A stretch of DNA of 64,000 bases, taken from assembly GCF_032399705.1 (NCBI RefSeq), contig NZ_CP135922.1:3782001-3846000 (forward strand), in the 5' to 3' direction. Both the position numbers and the translations under genes were made by a program. The notes below the pieces were generated by a model. The model did not search any database. It had not been told where the DNA came from and saw only the letters and a list, made by a program, of their open reading frames with translations. This stretch comes from Paenibacillus sp. BIC5C1 (GTDB taxonomy: Bacteria > Bacillota > Bacilli > Paenibacillales > Paenibacillaceae). This document shows, in pieces, positions 8,901 through 17,060 of this stretch; positions within the stretch are counted from its first letter, which is position 1; each line of letters starts with the position of its first letter.

Positions 8901-11034
8901 GCTGGTCATCCCCCGTCAAATAGTAAGCCCCCAAAAGAACCGCATTCGAGCTTGTTCGGACGCTATCCTCGTTTTCGATATCAATAAAGCCCTTGGCACG
9001 GCTCCACCACCCGCTGGGTGACGGGACATAATTAACAGAGTCATCCCCTTGCGGCTCAATCTTAAGCAAATCGATCATATTGAACATCGCGTCAGTAAGC
9101 GACTGATCTGACACATTTTCGCGGTATGCCGAATAATCGTACTCATTGCGAAGAATATCCGAGTAGGAATCATACAGATTGCTTTTTTGAGCGATTAGCC
9201 CCATATGAAATTGATAAGTGCTCTCTGCAGTCATTTGAGAATAAGTCCCTAATTGAGGCGCATACAGGATGGGCTGCACACTGCCTTCATTGTTGACCAG
9301 ACTCATGCCAAGCCGTTGTTTCGTAACGCCTCCCGTCGGTTCAAATTCAACCGGAAGCTCTGCCGAAGGTACAAATAAGCCATACGTTAATGGATTTCCC
9401 GAACCATCATTCTTCTCAACCAGGCTCATCGGAGCGCTCAGCTCTCTCAGGCTTGTTGATTCCACCGTACCTACCATTTTGGCATGAGACCGGAATCCAT
9501 TTAACACTTCATTGATGCCCGAGACTGCCTCTGTTGTGAAGGACTGATATCCAATCACATAATTGCCGTCGCGGCGAGGCGTAAAGGCAAAAGAAACATC
9601 TGGTTTCTCCCCTGCCATGGACCAGTTCACTTCAAAATCGTAATCACTGCCATGCGTAGAATCGGTTAATACCGCCGTCTGGCTGTCGGGAAAATGGACC
9701 CCGTCGAATGTAATCCAGCGTTTGTTCATCGTATCGTAGTAATTGGTTCGGCTGCCGGCATTCCCATCCAATAAAACCCATTGCTCCTCAAGTCTTTCCG
9801 ACACATTATTGATTGGCGTCCAGTTTCCCGTGTCCGTGTTCTTGTAGAACATGTCACGAACGATGGATTTGCCTCCATCCCATTCTGCCTCATAGAAGGT
9901 CGCCTTATAGTTAGCGTTTTCGACGCTGCCTTTTTCCGTGTAACTGAGATTCGCTAAGGTGCGGCTCCGCAGCGGGGGCAACGGTGGTGCTTGCTGCCGG
10001 ATATTCCCTTCGAACTTGACTGCATCTGCCCTAGTAATAATTGTACCCGTCGTAGGTTGCGTTCGAGTCAGCCTGACAAATTCGCTATCATTACCACTAA
10101 ACTCATACTCCCCCAGATCCACCCATCCAACCGATGGTCCTGACGAAGGTCTTAGATCCATAAACTTGACATCCGTTATCCCGTTATGAACAATCTCAAT
10201 CTTCACGTTACTATCTGCTTTATCCGCCCAATCCAGCTTATAGAACGATATTCTCGCCGTCCCTGCTTCCAAGCGCGGATTCCATGTGATAGTTCTATTT
10301 ACGGCATCCGTATATTTGGAACTGGAATTATTGTATCCCTTTACTCCTGAGCTCGTGGTCCAATAAGGAGCAGAGAACCCGTTATTGACGTTACCTGAAT
10401 CAACAGTGACGACATTATCAATCGTAAGGCTTCCATCATCAATGATGATCGTCTTATGCGGATCTTTCTGCCTTATATTTCCTTCGAATTTGACCGCATC
10501 AGCTCGCGTAAGGATCGTGTTCGTGGTGCCGGTAGACCGGGTCAATTTAACGAATTCTTCACCAACTCCAGAAAAATAGTACTCTCCCAAATCAACCCAC
10601 CCTGCTGGAGCGCCAGATGAGGGTCTTAGATCCATAAAGACTACATCCGTCGTTCCATTATGAACGATTTCGATTTTTACATTACTATCTGCTTTATCCG
10701 CCCAATCCAGCTTATAGAACGATACTTTCGCCGTTCCTGCTTCCAAGCGTGGATTCCATGTTATCGTTCTGCCTGCTGTACTTGTATATTTAGTGCTGGA
10801 AAGATCATACCCCTTTACCCCTGTGCTTGTGGTCCAATTTGGAGCCGAATATCCATTGTTCTCGTTACCTTCATCAGGTGTCACAACATCATTAATCTTA
10901 ATGCTACCGTCATCGATGATAATCGTCTGATAAGGTAAGGTCTCCGCATAAGCGGCCCTTATTCCGATCAGGCTGGAAGGAACTACTATCGTCAACATGA
11001 AAACGATGAATAAAAACAGCTTCCTTTTGACCAT
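5968..11034 (-). CDS. Giant secreted multidomain protein with four golvesin/Xly-like modules and an unassigned core
   Basis: This is a 1,688-residue exported protein. Residues 1-30 are a signal peptide (VKRKLFLFIVFML, cleavage after AYA). Residues ~37-190 and ~194-348 are tandem golvesin/Xly CBD-like modules (each begins TIIIDDGS and ends RADAVKFEGNIRQ). Residues ~355-1130 are a beta-rich part followed by a helical part rich in aromatic residues (ESFHWPESGKF, SSYPGYYYKGF, SIYYHHIPGQ). The helical part resembles an alpha/alpha toroid of polysaccharide lyases and glycosidases, but I cannot assign it to a family. Residues ~1287-1426 and ~1526-1670 are two more golvesin-like modules around a bacterial Ig-like segment. 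The gene follows the ABC/two-component/FAD/SGNH cluster on the same strand and shares its promoter motif, so it is probably the extracellular enzyme of that locus. The ATG at 11034 follows AGGAGAGG and starts a clean signal peptide; an in-frame ATG at 11073 is less likely. Confidence 0.85.
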   Translation of the reverse strand: MVKRKLFLFIVFMLTIVVPSSLIGIRAAYAETLPYQTIIIDDGSIKINDVVTPDEGNENNGYSAPNWTTSTGVKGYDLSSTKYTSTAGRTITWNPRLEAGTAKVSFYKLDWADKADSNVKIEIVHNGTTDVVFMDLRPSSGAPAGWVDLGEYYFSGVGEEFVKLTRSTGTTNTILTRADAVKFEGNIRQKDPHKTIIIDDGSLTIDNVVTVDSGNVNNGFSAPYWTTSSGVKGYNNSSSKYTDAVNRTITWNPRLEAGTARISFYKLDWADKADSNVKIEIVHNGITDVKFMDLRPSSGPSVGWVDLGEYEFSGNDSEFVRLTRTQPTTGTIITRADAVKFEGNIRQQAPPLPPLRSRTLANLSYTEKGSVENANYKATFYEAEWDGGKSIVRDMFYKNTDTGNWTPINNVSERLEEQWVLLDGNAGSRTNYYDTMNKRWITFDGVHFPDSQTAVLTDSTHGSDYDFEVNWSMAGEKPDVSFAFTPRRDGNYVIGYQSFTTEAVSGINEVLNGFRSHAKMVGTVESTSLRELSAPMSLVEKNDGSGNPLTYGLFVPSAELPVEFEPTGGVTKQRLGMSLVNNEGSVQPILYAPQLGTYSQMTAESTYQFHMGLIAQKSNLYDSYSDILRNEYDYSAYRENVSDQSLTDAMFNMIDLLKIEPQGDDSVNYVPSPSGWWSRAKGFIDIENEDSVRTSSNAVLLGAYYLTGDDQLYDTRALPSVQYGVSRNGIGWSPTQKKVYGVPSLWKMATLPFDVSSVAAVNQMMGTSAGIGALAQEEYLMRDPDQKDRGPVIQPLMMYRMTGEAQYLQAAKDAADSYILQYIDTPATVDVSKNEFIYYYSKLWMEILELYEETQDPKYLNAAYKEAKRYATMFVARPVPEGNVTIPQPETYNYAESFHWPESGKFQYPRLKLPEDIAGGVQAERWLVSPSGLTFEAGSTTGYYRMNAQEAPFMLRLSLYTGDKLLQDIAHNAVIGRYSSYPGYYYKGFAVSQLEPDFPLEGPSGATSIYYHHIPGQLGQTMDYLISEQSLKSNGSISFPSVFETNFLWFKYHLYGNKPGQFYGFSDVWLWMPKGIIKTNHPQLNWITGESGDKFYIGLSNASSEEVQTPIELNEHIIGFNPAQDYTVTIIRDNGTPEQTVMSGGIIQATVSGKGITAIIVEGLNINVPLHQVRTADTSDASYFFDTHSPIDAVKGMLMVKPDETVYDAYVQAKTTKPATIHYSLDGGATYTTIPDTIYPMEWSIRVNDLSQTFTYYVESEGKQTRKRTLYLPNQVTETPVQPDGQESSSIIVDNTEAETEGVWIRDTTADNYYYDNYVYAKSTTGAATSKMRWRPELPESVTYSVYYKIPQITAASENWTTNASFTVYYSGGSETVTVDETTANGTWVHLGDYPFAAGDSGYVELTNKANKSRVVADAIMWVDANRTPQLESAVILSDRNELQMTQTAQLSVTGYLDNGLIGDLTQANVQYFVDRTDLAEVDGNGLLTLLNLDGDTNHIEVWATVTIDGVTLTTPPLNITIKDLTVIVDSTNTTGLYTTEGSWSQSNLAGYKIGVKSRYSTVQGSSATWKGQFPEGKYTVSIYKLVHTTGNDNHVKVEVKHKTGTEVTYIDATAGSSGWVDLGTFDFTGDGSEYVRLTRVTPTTVDPPTLPADMIYTRADAVKFERHSDGLELLANEAPGEPTLSEE
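9985..10925 (-). repeat. Tandem coding duplication of the N-terminal golvesin module
   Basis: The segments at roughly 9985-10450 and 10460-10925 encode the first two modules and are clearly duplicated at DNA level. For example, CTATCTGCTTTATCCGCCCA occurs in both, near 10210 and 10685, inside a longer near-identical stretch. Confidence 0.8.
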
Positions 11035-11058
11035 ACAACTCACAGCCTCTCCTATTAA

Positions 11059-11072
11059 TGATAACGCTTCCA
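11059..11072. promoter_or_regulatory. Possible cre (CcpA) site
   Basis: TGATAACGCTTCCA matches the cre consensus TGWAANCGNTNWCA with two mismatches. It sits between the promoter and the start of the giant exported protein, where CcpA would block transcription in the presence of glucose. Confidence 0.35.
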
Positions 11073-11152
11073 AAACAAGATACCTCTTTGCTCAAATAAT
11101 CGTTAAAAAGCAATTAACCTTAGCTATCTGGCTAATCCTGTTCTATCATTTT

Positions 11153-11217
11153 TATCTTAGCATGCCATATCACCGTGAAATTTCTTTCATTTTAAGAATT
11201 TCTTATAAGATTTTAAG
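11153..11217 (-). promoter_or_regulatory. Shared activator site and extended -10 promoter (copy A)
   Basis: On the minus strand this reads CTTAAAATCTTATAAGAAAT, then TCTTAAAATGAAAGAAATTT, ending in TGCTAAGATA. It contains direct repeats AAGAAATT spaced 18 bp apart, followed by an extended -10 (TGC-TAAGAT). The same block occurs upstream of the ABC permease gene at 22404-22467. Direct repeats ahead of a weak -35 fit an AraC-type activator, most simply the response regulator encoded at 15438. Confidence 0.65.
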
Positions 11218-11260
11218 TAAAAGGCTAAGTTAAATTCTAATGTTGATATTTGAGCATAAG

Positions 11261-11290
11261 AAAACCGCCTTGGTGAAAAGGCGGTTTATT
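11261..11290 (-). terminator. Terminator of the SRPBCC gene
   Basis: AAACCGCCTT and AAGGCGGTTT (11262-11271 and 11278-11287) pair perfectly. On the minus strand the stem runs into a T-rich tail, 47 bp past the stop codon. Confidence 0.8.
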
Positions 11291-11336
11291 AAACATTCGT
11301 TCCCCATTAGTGGAATCAACAGTATAACCAAAATTA

Positions 11337-11765
11337 TTAAAACTTACGTTTATGATAGGGGATACCATCGCCATCTTCACAATAGGATTTGAGACTATAA
11401 AGGAAAATGGCCCAGTTGTAGTTACAGGAGCGATAAAATGGCGTTACTTCTTTCCAGTTCATATGACGCAAAGTAATAAAAGACTTCCCGTTCTTCTCTT
11501 GAATATCAAAGGAGATCATCGTGCCAATCCATTCTGGATCTGAATCTATACACTGCCAAACGACTTTTTTATTCGTGATCAATTGCTCTATTCTCATCTT
11601 CGTTATGTCATTGCTGCCAAATCGAAATTCATTAATAAAGCCAATCTGATTATTAATAATGAGTTCATTGGTCCATATTTCCGACAGTCCTTCAGCGGTG
11701 GTTAAAGTTTCATAGATCTTCGATGCTGGAACATGTACGGTTTGCAAGTGCTCGATATTGGCCAT
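11337..11765 (-). CDS. SRPBCC-domain (AHSA1-like) protein
   Basis: This 142-residue protein has the START-like fold pattern of the AHSA1/SRPBCC family: an N-terminal strand HLQTVHVPASKIYETLTTAEGLSEIWT, central curved strands (MRIEQLITNKKVVWQCID), and a C-terminal helix (NWAIFLYSLKSYCEDG). Such proteins bind hydrophobic ligands or act in stress response; the ligand is unknown. GGGAG precedes the ATG. It sits on the same strand between the SGNH hydrolase and the giant protein and has its own terminator. Whether it belongs to the polysaccharide locus is uncertain. Confidence 0.8.
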   Translation of the reverse strand: MANIEHLQTVHVPASKIYETLTTAEGLSEIWTNELIINNQIGFINEFRFGSNDITKMRIEQLITNKKVVWQCIDSDPEWIGTMISFDIQEKNGKSFITLRHMNWKEVTPFYRSCNYNWAIFLYSLKSYCEDGDGIPYHKRKF

Positions 11766-11895
11766 CCTTTACTCCCTTCTAACTTCAATAATTTATTTTT
11801 AATGCTTATGATAACATATGAAGAATATATTAGTTTCTTTTGTCTTCAAGCGGCTATGATGTAGGTTTTCCAAGTAAACAAAGCTTCATGATCCA

Positions 11896-13104
11896 TTATA
11901 ATGGCGGCTGCACCAGTAGCAATTTCCCAAGCTGAATGACCGTTTGATCATACCAAGCTGAATTCTGCCGAACATGTTCCATACTTCTCTCATTGCCACT
12001 TGCTTCAAACACGGCCGCTTTGTCTGTCTTCTTGTGATCGATTTCGAAGCGAACCGTATGTTTCCCGTTCGGTAGCTCCGGTAAGAAAACATATTGATTT
12101 CGATTATGATCGTTATATGATGTGAATCGATCGATAAGAAAGGGTTCCCCTCCATCCACCGTCACCTTCAATCTGCCGGAATCCGGCCCCCCAATATCGA
12201 ATAATCCGATATGGGTTCCCTCAAATTCCACTGTGATCGTCTCTCCGGGATCGACTGCTCGCCATAGACCGGGGAACAACCATTCATACTCGCGCACTAA
12301 AGCAAAATCATCAGGGGTCATGTAAGACCACCCCGCAGAAAAATGAGTAAGACTATCCAGTGGCAGCATGGTTGCATACTCCCAAGGATTGGCCGGGACC
12401 AATGGGTCCTGCGGCAAGTGATGCTCGACCTTTCCCACGTGATCTCGAAGTTCGCTCATTTTCTCAAATGACCGGGTGATTGTATCCGTGTAGATCTGGT
12501 GTCCTTCGGGAATCGTTGGATGGATCGAATCATGCGTAAAAATAACGGCTCCGGGAATAGATACGTCTTCTCTTAAGGAGAAAATGAGCTTTCCATCCAA
12601 AACCAATTGACTGACTGCTACGCCCAGATGAATCGAAGGAATGCCGTAATAGTCGGCGACTTCCTCTTGCATACGAGCGCCCTTCTGGTATTGTCCGGAT
12701 TGAAATGAGGTCAAATCCCGTTCCTTAACCGTATACACAAACAGGATATCGGTAAACCGGCTGTGCTTGCGAATCTGTCGGACAATGCCTTCGATTCGCG
12801 CTTTGGATTCGGGAACTCCGCCATCGTTTCCAACAAATTCAACAAATACGAGATCAGGCTGATGACGCAGTACATCTGTCTCCAAACGGGCGCAGCCGAG
12901 GTCCGATCCTGTCCCATCAATGCCTGCATTCACAGAGCGGATATCCGCATTGGGATATTGCCCTCGCAGCCAATCCGCCGTCATGACCCTGTATCCTTTA
13001 GAACGTGTATTACTGCCGCCAAAATAGACAATTGTTACTGTTTCCCCATTTTCCAACTTTTGAATGACATTAGGCAGCCCTCTTCGAGGGAAAAATTCCT
13101 TCAT
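11896..13104 (-). CDS. SGNH/GDSL-family hydrolase (probable carbohydrate esterase)
   Basis: This protein has about 402 residues. Block I is VYFGGSNT (catalytic Ser), block II-III includes VNAGIDGTGSDLG and VFVEFVGNDGG, and block V is FTHDSIHPTIPEGH (Asp-x-x-His). Together they give a full SGNH triad. Residues ~265-400 form a second beta-rich domain. There is no signal peptide, so it acts in the cytoplasm, probably removing acetyl or other acyl groups from imported oligosaccharides (inference from context). I prefer the ATG at 13104 behind GGGCGGGTGA. A GTG at 13125 overlaps the FAD oxidoreductase stop as GTGA and would give 409 residues. Confidence 0.85.
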   Translation of the reverse strand: MKEFFPRRGLPNVIQKLENGETVTIVYFGGSNTRSKGYRVMTADWLRGQYPNADIRSVNAGIDGTGSDLGCARLETDVLRHQPDLVFVEFVGNDGGVPESKARIEGIVRQIRKHSRFTDILFVYTVKERDLTSFQSGQYQKGARMQEEVADYYGIPSIHLGVAVSQLVLDGKLIFSLREDVSIPGAVIFTHDSIHPTIPEGHQIYTDTITRSFEKMSELRDHVGKVEHHLPQDPLVPANPWEYATMLPLDSLTHFSAGWSYMTPDDFALVREYEWLFPGLWRAVDPGETITVEFEGTHIGLFDIGGPDSGRLKVTVDGGEPFLIDRFTSYNDHNRNQYVFLPELPNGKHTVRFEIDHKKTDKAAVFEASGNERSMEHVRQNSAWYDQTVIQLGKLLLVQPPL

Positions 13105-13121
13105 CGTGACTTCACCCGCCC

Positions 13122-15338
13122 TCACTTAGCGTTTTTAGGAGCAAAAAATTTTACAGCAAACACTTCATAATAAGGCGAACCATACGTTGCAGAGAAATCA
13201 AACCGGATTCGGGTTACACCTTTTGCATGCACTTGATGTTTGCTCAACGAAAGATAATTACCACGGATATTAATTTCACTCTCGGTTCCGTCTTCTAAGG
13301 TTAAGGTCACATCATAATCCTGAATCAATGGCTCGATCGGATCGTCGAAATGCTCCAAATTCAGCTGCGAATTGAAAACAAGATGGATTTCATCCAGATT
13401 CTTGGGGCTTGCAAAACCAAATTCCAACCATTCCTGCCCTTCCGAATGTTCCGAAATCCAGCCGTTCGGCAGACCATAAGGTCTGGAGAAGCCGTTGACG
13501 ACATTTGCGGGATCATACATATCCTGGGATGGTATCAGATCCTTGAAGCAAATGCTTCTGTTAAATTTCTTCAATCTGGACGGCTCTTCAGGTCTATAAT
13601 AGAAGCTCACTGTTCCTGTCATTTTTTCTTCATTGCCATATACGCCAAGGCTCGCCGTACCTTCCAATACGATGTAGATTTTGTCGTCAGTCGGCTTTTC
13701 GCAACCCAAGTCCAGCGTAATCCAGTCATCGTACCCCGGTGAAATCACCAATTTGTAGTCCTTCAGCTCGCTGGTGGGAATATAGTTTTCCTTCCGTTCC
13801 CCGCCAAACAGCTTCACTTGCAGCGTTTCCGAATGCTCGGAACTGTTTTTAATTTTGATCTGCACGCTTTCAGCCACGGATGTCTGAATCGGCAAGACCA
13901 AACATAATGCTTTCTCCAAGGAGACCTCTTCGGTTGGATGAAGATGTTCATAGCTTCGCTGAGACGAGGCACGAATCGTTAATCCGTCAGCGAAATAAGG
14001 GTCCAACTGCTCCTGAAGCCCTACAATCGTTTGCCCGTCTCGAAGCAGCTGCGTCTGAAGCTCATCCATATGCGCTTTGACGATGTCCGCGGGGTCTGTC
14101 TCATATTTTACGCATAATGCAGCAGCCGTTCCTACCGCCTGCCCCATGCAACCACAAGTTGCCATCACCCTTGTGGAGCCGAAAGCCACATGGGTAGCGC
14201 TTATATTGCGGCCAGCGAACATGAGATTGGGAACGTTGCGTGAAAACAAGCTGCGGAAAGGGATATTATACAATCCCGGTACGAAATTCCACGCTGTAGC
14301 CGGCCCCTCATCGTAGATGCCTTTATTCGCATGCAGATCCATATACCAACCTCCGACGGATACAGCATCTTCGAAATGAGTCTTTTCTGTAAGATCGTTC
14401 TGAGACAGCATATGTTCGCCGATAAACCGCCTCGACTCCCGCTTTCCCGGAATCGGGCATACATAATCCAAGATGAGATTGTCTACATCATCAAACTCGC
14501 CGCTATTTTTGATATAATCCCAGATTCCGTACACCAATTTCCGCAATTCCAATGCGATGTCTTCATTATTCTTGATAATATCCATATGGCCGCCGTATTC
14601 CAGCCACCACAATCCGCCAAGTCCATTGATTTTCCTTGGAAAAGACCGATGGTTTAATCCTTTTCTGATACTATCGAAAAACTCCAGCTTCGTAATATCA
14701 TACGCAAAGCCAGGCCTTTTGTAAGGAACGGAATAGTTTACGTCACGGGCTTGAAACAGAATCGTATCGCCCATGGTGTAATGATCTGCCACTTCTGGAG
14801 CAAGCTCCTCCTTGTATTCATGCTTCGCCTCTCTTCCCCATCGGAAGTCAGCACCTGCTTGGTATCCAACAATTCCATCCCCGGAGCAATCGATATAGGT
14901 GGGACTTTCAAAACGAAATTTTCTTTCGGAAGCCAATTGAAGGCCCTCCACCCATTTAATTCTGCCGTTCTCCATGCCCGTTTCATGTACGCATGTATTC
15001 AGAAATAGAGAAATGTTAGGCTCATCATAAACCATGTCGAGCAAGACCGTATCCGAAAGCGAAAGCATAAGCTTCTTGTTGTATAACGGATTATAATGAA
15101 AGATCTTCAGCTTGAGTTCTTCTATTAGCCCGCCCTCGCGAGCATAATAGGATGGACTGTTTCCGAGATATGCCGACCCGTTGATATGAACCCTGACCTC
15201 GCTGCTCGCATTTCCTCCAAGCACCGGGCGATCATTAATAAGTGAAACCTGCAGCCCTTGGCGTGCAGCTGCAATGGCAGCGCATATCCCGGCAATTCCT
15301 CCACCTACGACGGTTACATCTGCTTTTATAAGCTCCAT
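13122..15338 (-). CDS. FAD-dependent oxidoreductase with discoidin-like C-terminal domain
   Basis: This protein has 738 residues. Residues ~6-35 form the FAD-binding Rossmann motif (VTVVGGGIAGICAAIAAARQ). LGGNASSEVRVHING and YIDCSGDGIVGYQAGADFRWG are typical of the FAD_oxidored (PF12831) family. Residues ~590-738 (ANVVNGFSRPYGLPNGWIS, EWLEFGF, ITRIRFDF-like ending) resemble an F5/8 discoidin carbohydrate-binding fold. The ATG at 15338 is chosen because GGAGG lies 8 nt upstream. No export signal is seen. By position it should oxidise or reduce sugars brought in by the ABC importer; the substrate is unknown. The stop overlaps the first possible start of the SGNH gene, so translation may be coupled. 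Confidence 0.88.
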   Translation of the reverse strand: MELIKADVTVVGGGIAGICAAIAAARQGLQVSLINDRPVLGGNASSEVRVHINGSAYLGNSPSYYAREGGLIEELKLKIFHYNPLYNKKLMLSLSDTVLLDMVYDEPNISLFLNTCVHETGMENGRIKWVEGLQLASERKFRFESPTYIDCSGDGIVGYQAGADFRWGREAKHEYKEELAPEVADHYTMGDTILFQARDVNYSVPYKRPGFAYDITKLEFFDSIRKGLNHRSFPRKINGLGGLWWLEYGGHMDIIKNNEDIALELRKLVYGIWDYIKNSGEFDDVDNLILDYVCPIPGKRESRRFIGEHMLSQNDLTEKTHFEDAVSVGGWYMDLHANKGIYDEGPATAWNFVPGLYNIPFRSLFSRNVPNLMFAGRNISATHVAFGSTRVMATCGCMGQAVGTAAALCVKYETDPADIVKAHMDELQTQLLRDGQTIVGLQEQLDPYFADGLTIRASSQRSYEHLHPTEEVSLEKALCLVLPIQTSVAESVQIKIKNSSEHSETLQVKLFGGERKENYIPTSELKDYKLVISPGYDDWITLDLGCEKPTDDKIYIVLEGTASLGVYGNEEKMTGTVSFYYRPEEPSRLKKFNRSICFKDLIPSQDMYDPANVVNGFSRPYGLPNGWISEHSEGQEWLEFGFASPKNLDEIHLVFNSQLNLEHFDDPIEPLIQDYDVTLTLEDGTESEINIRGNYLSLSKHQVHAKGVTRIRFDFSATYGSPYYEVFAVKFFAPKNAK

Positions 15339-15437
15339 TTTGATAACCTCCATGATTAGATGCTTCTATCATGGTAATGGTTTTGGTCCCTTTTTTTTTA
15401 CAGGATTTCGCGAAAAAATCATACATTTTTTGCATCC

Positions 15438-17060
15438 TTATTTGGACTCGTACCGTGTCATTTTGATCCGATATTGCTTAGGTGTATCACCCGTATATTC
15501 TTTAAACAGTTTGCAAAAGTAACCTTCATTGACGATGCCTACTTCCTCGCACAATTCCAACAAAGAATAATCCCTGCTATTCAACAACTCGAGAGCGAGG
15601 TGGATCTTTTTACGGTTGATGTAACTGATTACGCCTTCGTTCATTGTTTTCTTGAATAAACTGCTAAAATACGATGGTGCTAAATTCACTTCCTCGGCAA
15701 TCGCCTCCAACGTTAAGCGTTGTTTCAGATTTTTCTCGATAAAATGCATGGCACTCATGATTTCTGCCCGATGTAATAGTTGGCCCGCGTGTACGTATTC
15801 GAATGTGAAGTCGCCAATATAAGCGAGTTGCTCCTGAAAAGCCATAAATTCCATGGGGAAGTCTGCAACTTCCGTGGCCATCTTATTCCCTGTTTTAAAC
15901 TTTACGGTAATGTCTCTGTACAAGTCTCTAATCATTGGCGCCATGATGGACTTGTGGATTTTATGGTCCGTCACAAATTGGTTCAGATTGGCAAGCGCAT
16001 TCTCCAGCTCATCCTTGGAAATCTTCCTTTTCAGCCGTATAAGAAAATCAGCCAGTTTCTGCTGAAAATCTGCTTTTTTGTCATTATGGTATTGGAACCG
16101 ATGCATCGGTGTTTTTACTACTTTTTCCGTATGATAATAGAAATCCTCACTCACATTTTTAGCTTCCGTGTACGCCTGTTTGATCGACTCCCAGCCTCGG
16201 TGTGGACCACCAAAAGCAACAGATACCTTTTGATTCAGATATTGATGCAAATGAGAGACGATCTGTCCACCCAAGGATAGGCAAGCATATTCCGTTTCCA
16301 TATCACTGCGGTTATTTTCCCAGGATAGAAAGCCAATAAAACAATTTTCGGACAGATCCGCAGCTACCCCACTGCCACCATTCATCACCGTTTCTTCGAT
16401 GATATTCGTAATCGCATATTTCAAGATGTTTTGATCTGCGGCTGCGTATTCGTTTCGGAAACTTTCATACGTATTCATTTCAACGATGAAGCAGCAATAG
16501 TTGGCTTGAAAGAAATGAAACTGCATGCGATTGGCAAAATCCGATGCCCGATGAGAAGGAATTTCGCCTCTGATCAGTTCGTTAAAAAATTGCTTGCGCA
16601 CTCTATATTTATTTTCAAGCACGGATACGTTTAACGATTGAAATTCCGCTTCTTTTTTCTTAAACTCATTTAAAATTCCGGCTGCTTTATCCAAAGCTCG
16701 ATTCAAATCCGCTTCCCTCAGCGGAACTTTTACAATGTATTCCAATACATTGGCTTGAATAGCTCGCTGGGCGTATTCAAAGGATGAATAGGCGGTCAAA
16801 AGTATGTATTGGGTATGGGGGAGCTCCGCCTTGAGCTGCTCAATCATGGAGATTCCGTCCATTCGCGGCATAACGATATCGGATATGACGATGTCCGGCT
16901 TCAGTTTTATGATCTCCTCGATCCCGTTCAGCCCATTATTCGCTTTGCCCACTAGAACAAATCGCTTATCCCTGTGAGAGAGTTCATTAAAAAACAATTC
17001 CAATCTTTGAATAATCAGGTCTTCATCGTCAACAATGAAGCAGGTATATTCTCTCACCAT
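15438..17060 (-). CDS. AraC-type response regulator (YesN-like)
   Basis: This protein has 540 residues. The REC domain is at ~1-125 with acidic pocket DDED, phospho-acceptor Asp in DIVMPRMDG, and Lys in YIVKVPL. A long linker domain (~130-430) is usual for YesN-type regulators. The AraC HTH pair is at ~440-535 (LTLEAIAEEVNLAPSYFSSL, then GYFCKLFKEYTGDTPKQYR). It is the partner of the kinase encoded directly upstream; the two genes overlap as TAATG. It is the prime candidate to bind the direct repeats at 11153-11217 and 22404-22467. Confidence 0.93.
   Translation of the reverse strand: MVREYTCFIVDDEDLIIQRLELFFNELSHRDKRFVLVGKANNGLNGIEEIIKLKPDIVISDIVMPRMDGISMIEQLKAELPHTQYILLTAYSSFEYAQRAIQANVLEYIVKVPLREADLNRALDKAAGILNEFKKKEAEFQSLNVSVLENKYRVRKQFFNELIRGEIPSHRASDFANRMQFHFFQANYCCFIVEMNTYESFRNEYAAADQNILKYAITNIIEETVMNGGSGVAADLSENCFIGFLSWENNRSDMETEYACLSLGGQIVSHLHQYLNQKVSVAFGGPHRGWESIKQAYTEAKNVSEDFYYHTEKVVKTPMHRFQYHNDKKADFQQKLADFLIRLKRKISKDELENALANLNQFVTDHKIHKSIMAPMIRDLYRDITVKFKTGNKMATEVADFPMEFMAFQEQLAYIGDFTFEYVHAGQLLHRAEIMSAMHFIEKNLKQRLTLEAIAEEVNLAPSYFSSLFKKTMNEGVISYINRKKIHLALELLNSRDYSLLELCEEVGIVNEGYFCKLFKEYTGDTPKQYRIKMTRYESK

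Larger units (their letters stand above)
11035..11336. other. Intergenic region upstream of the giant-protein gene
   Basis: The region holds the giant-protein leader, a cre-like 14-mer (11059-11072), the shared promoter motif (11153-11217), and a terminator (11261-11290) for the SRPBCC gene. No coding gene is seen. Confidence 0.6.

Noticed and set aside
6979..10579. Plus-strand frames of 60-115 codons inside the giant-protein gene
   Set aside because: They are shadows of the minus-strand coding frame, with no ribosome binding sites and no domain patterns.
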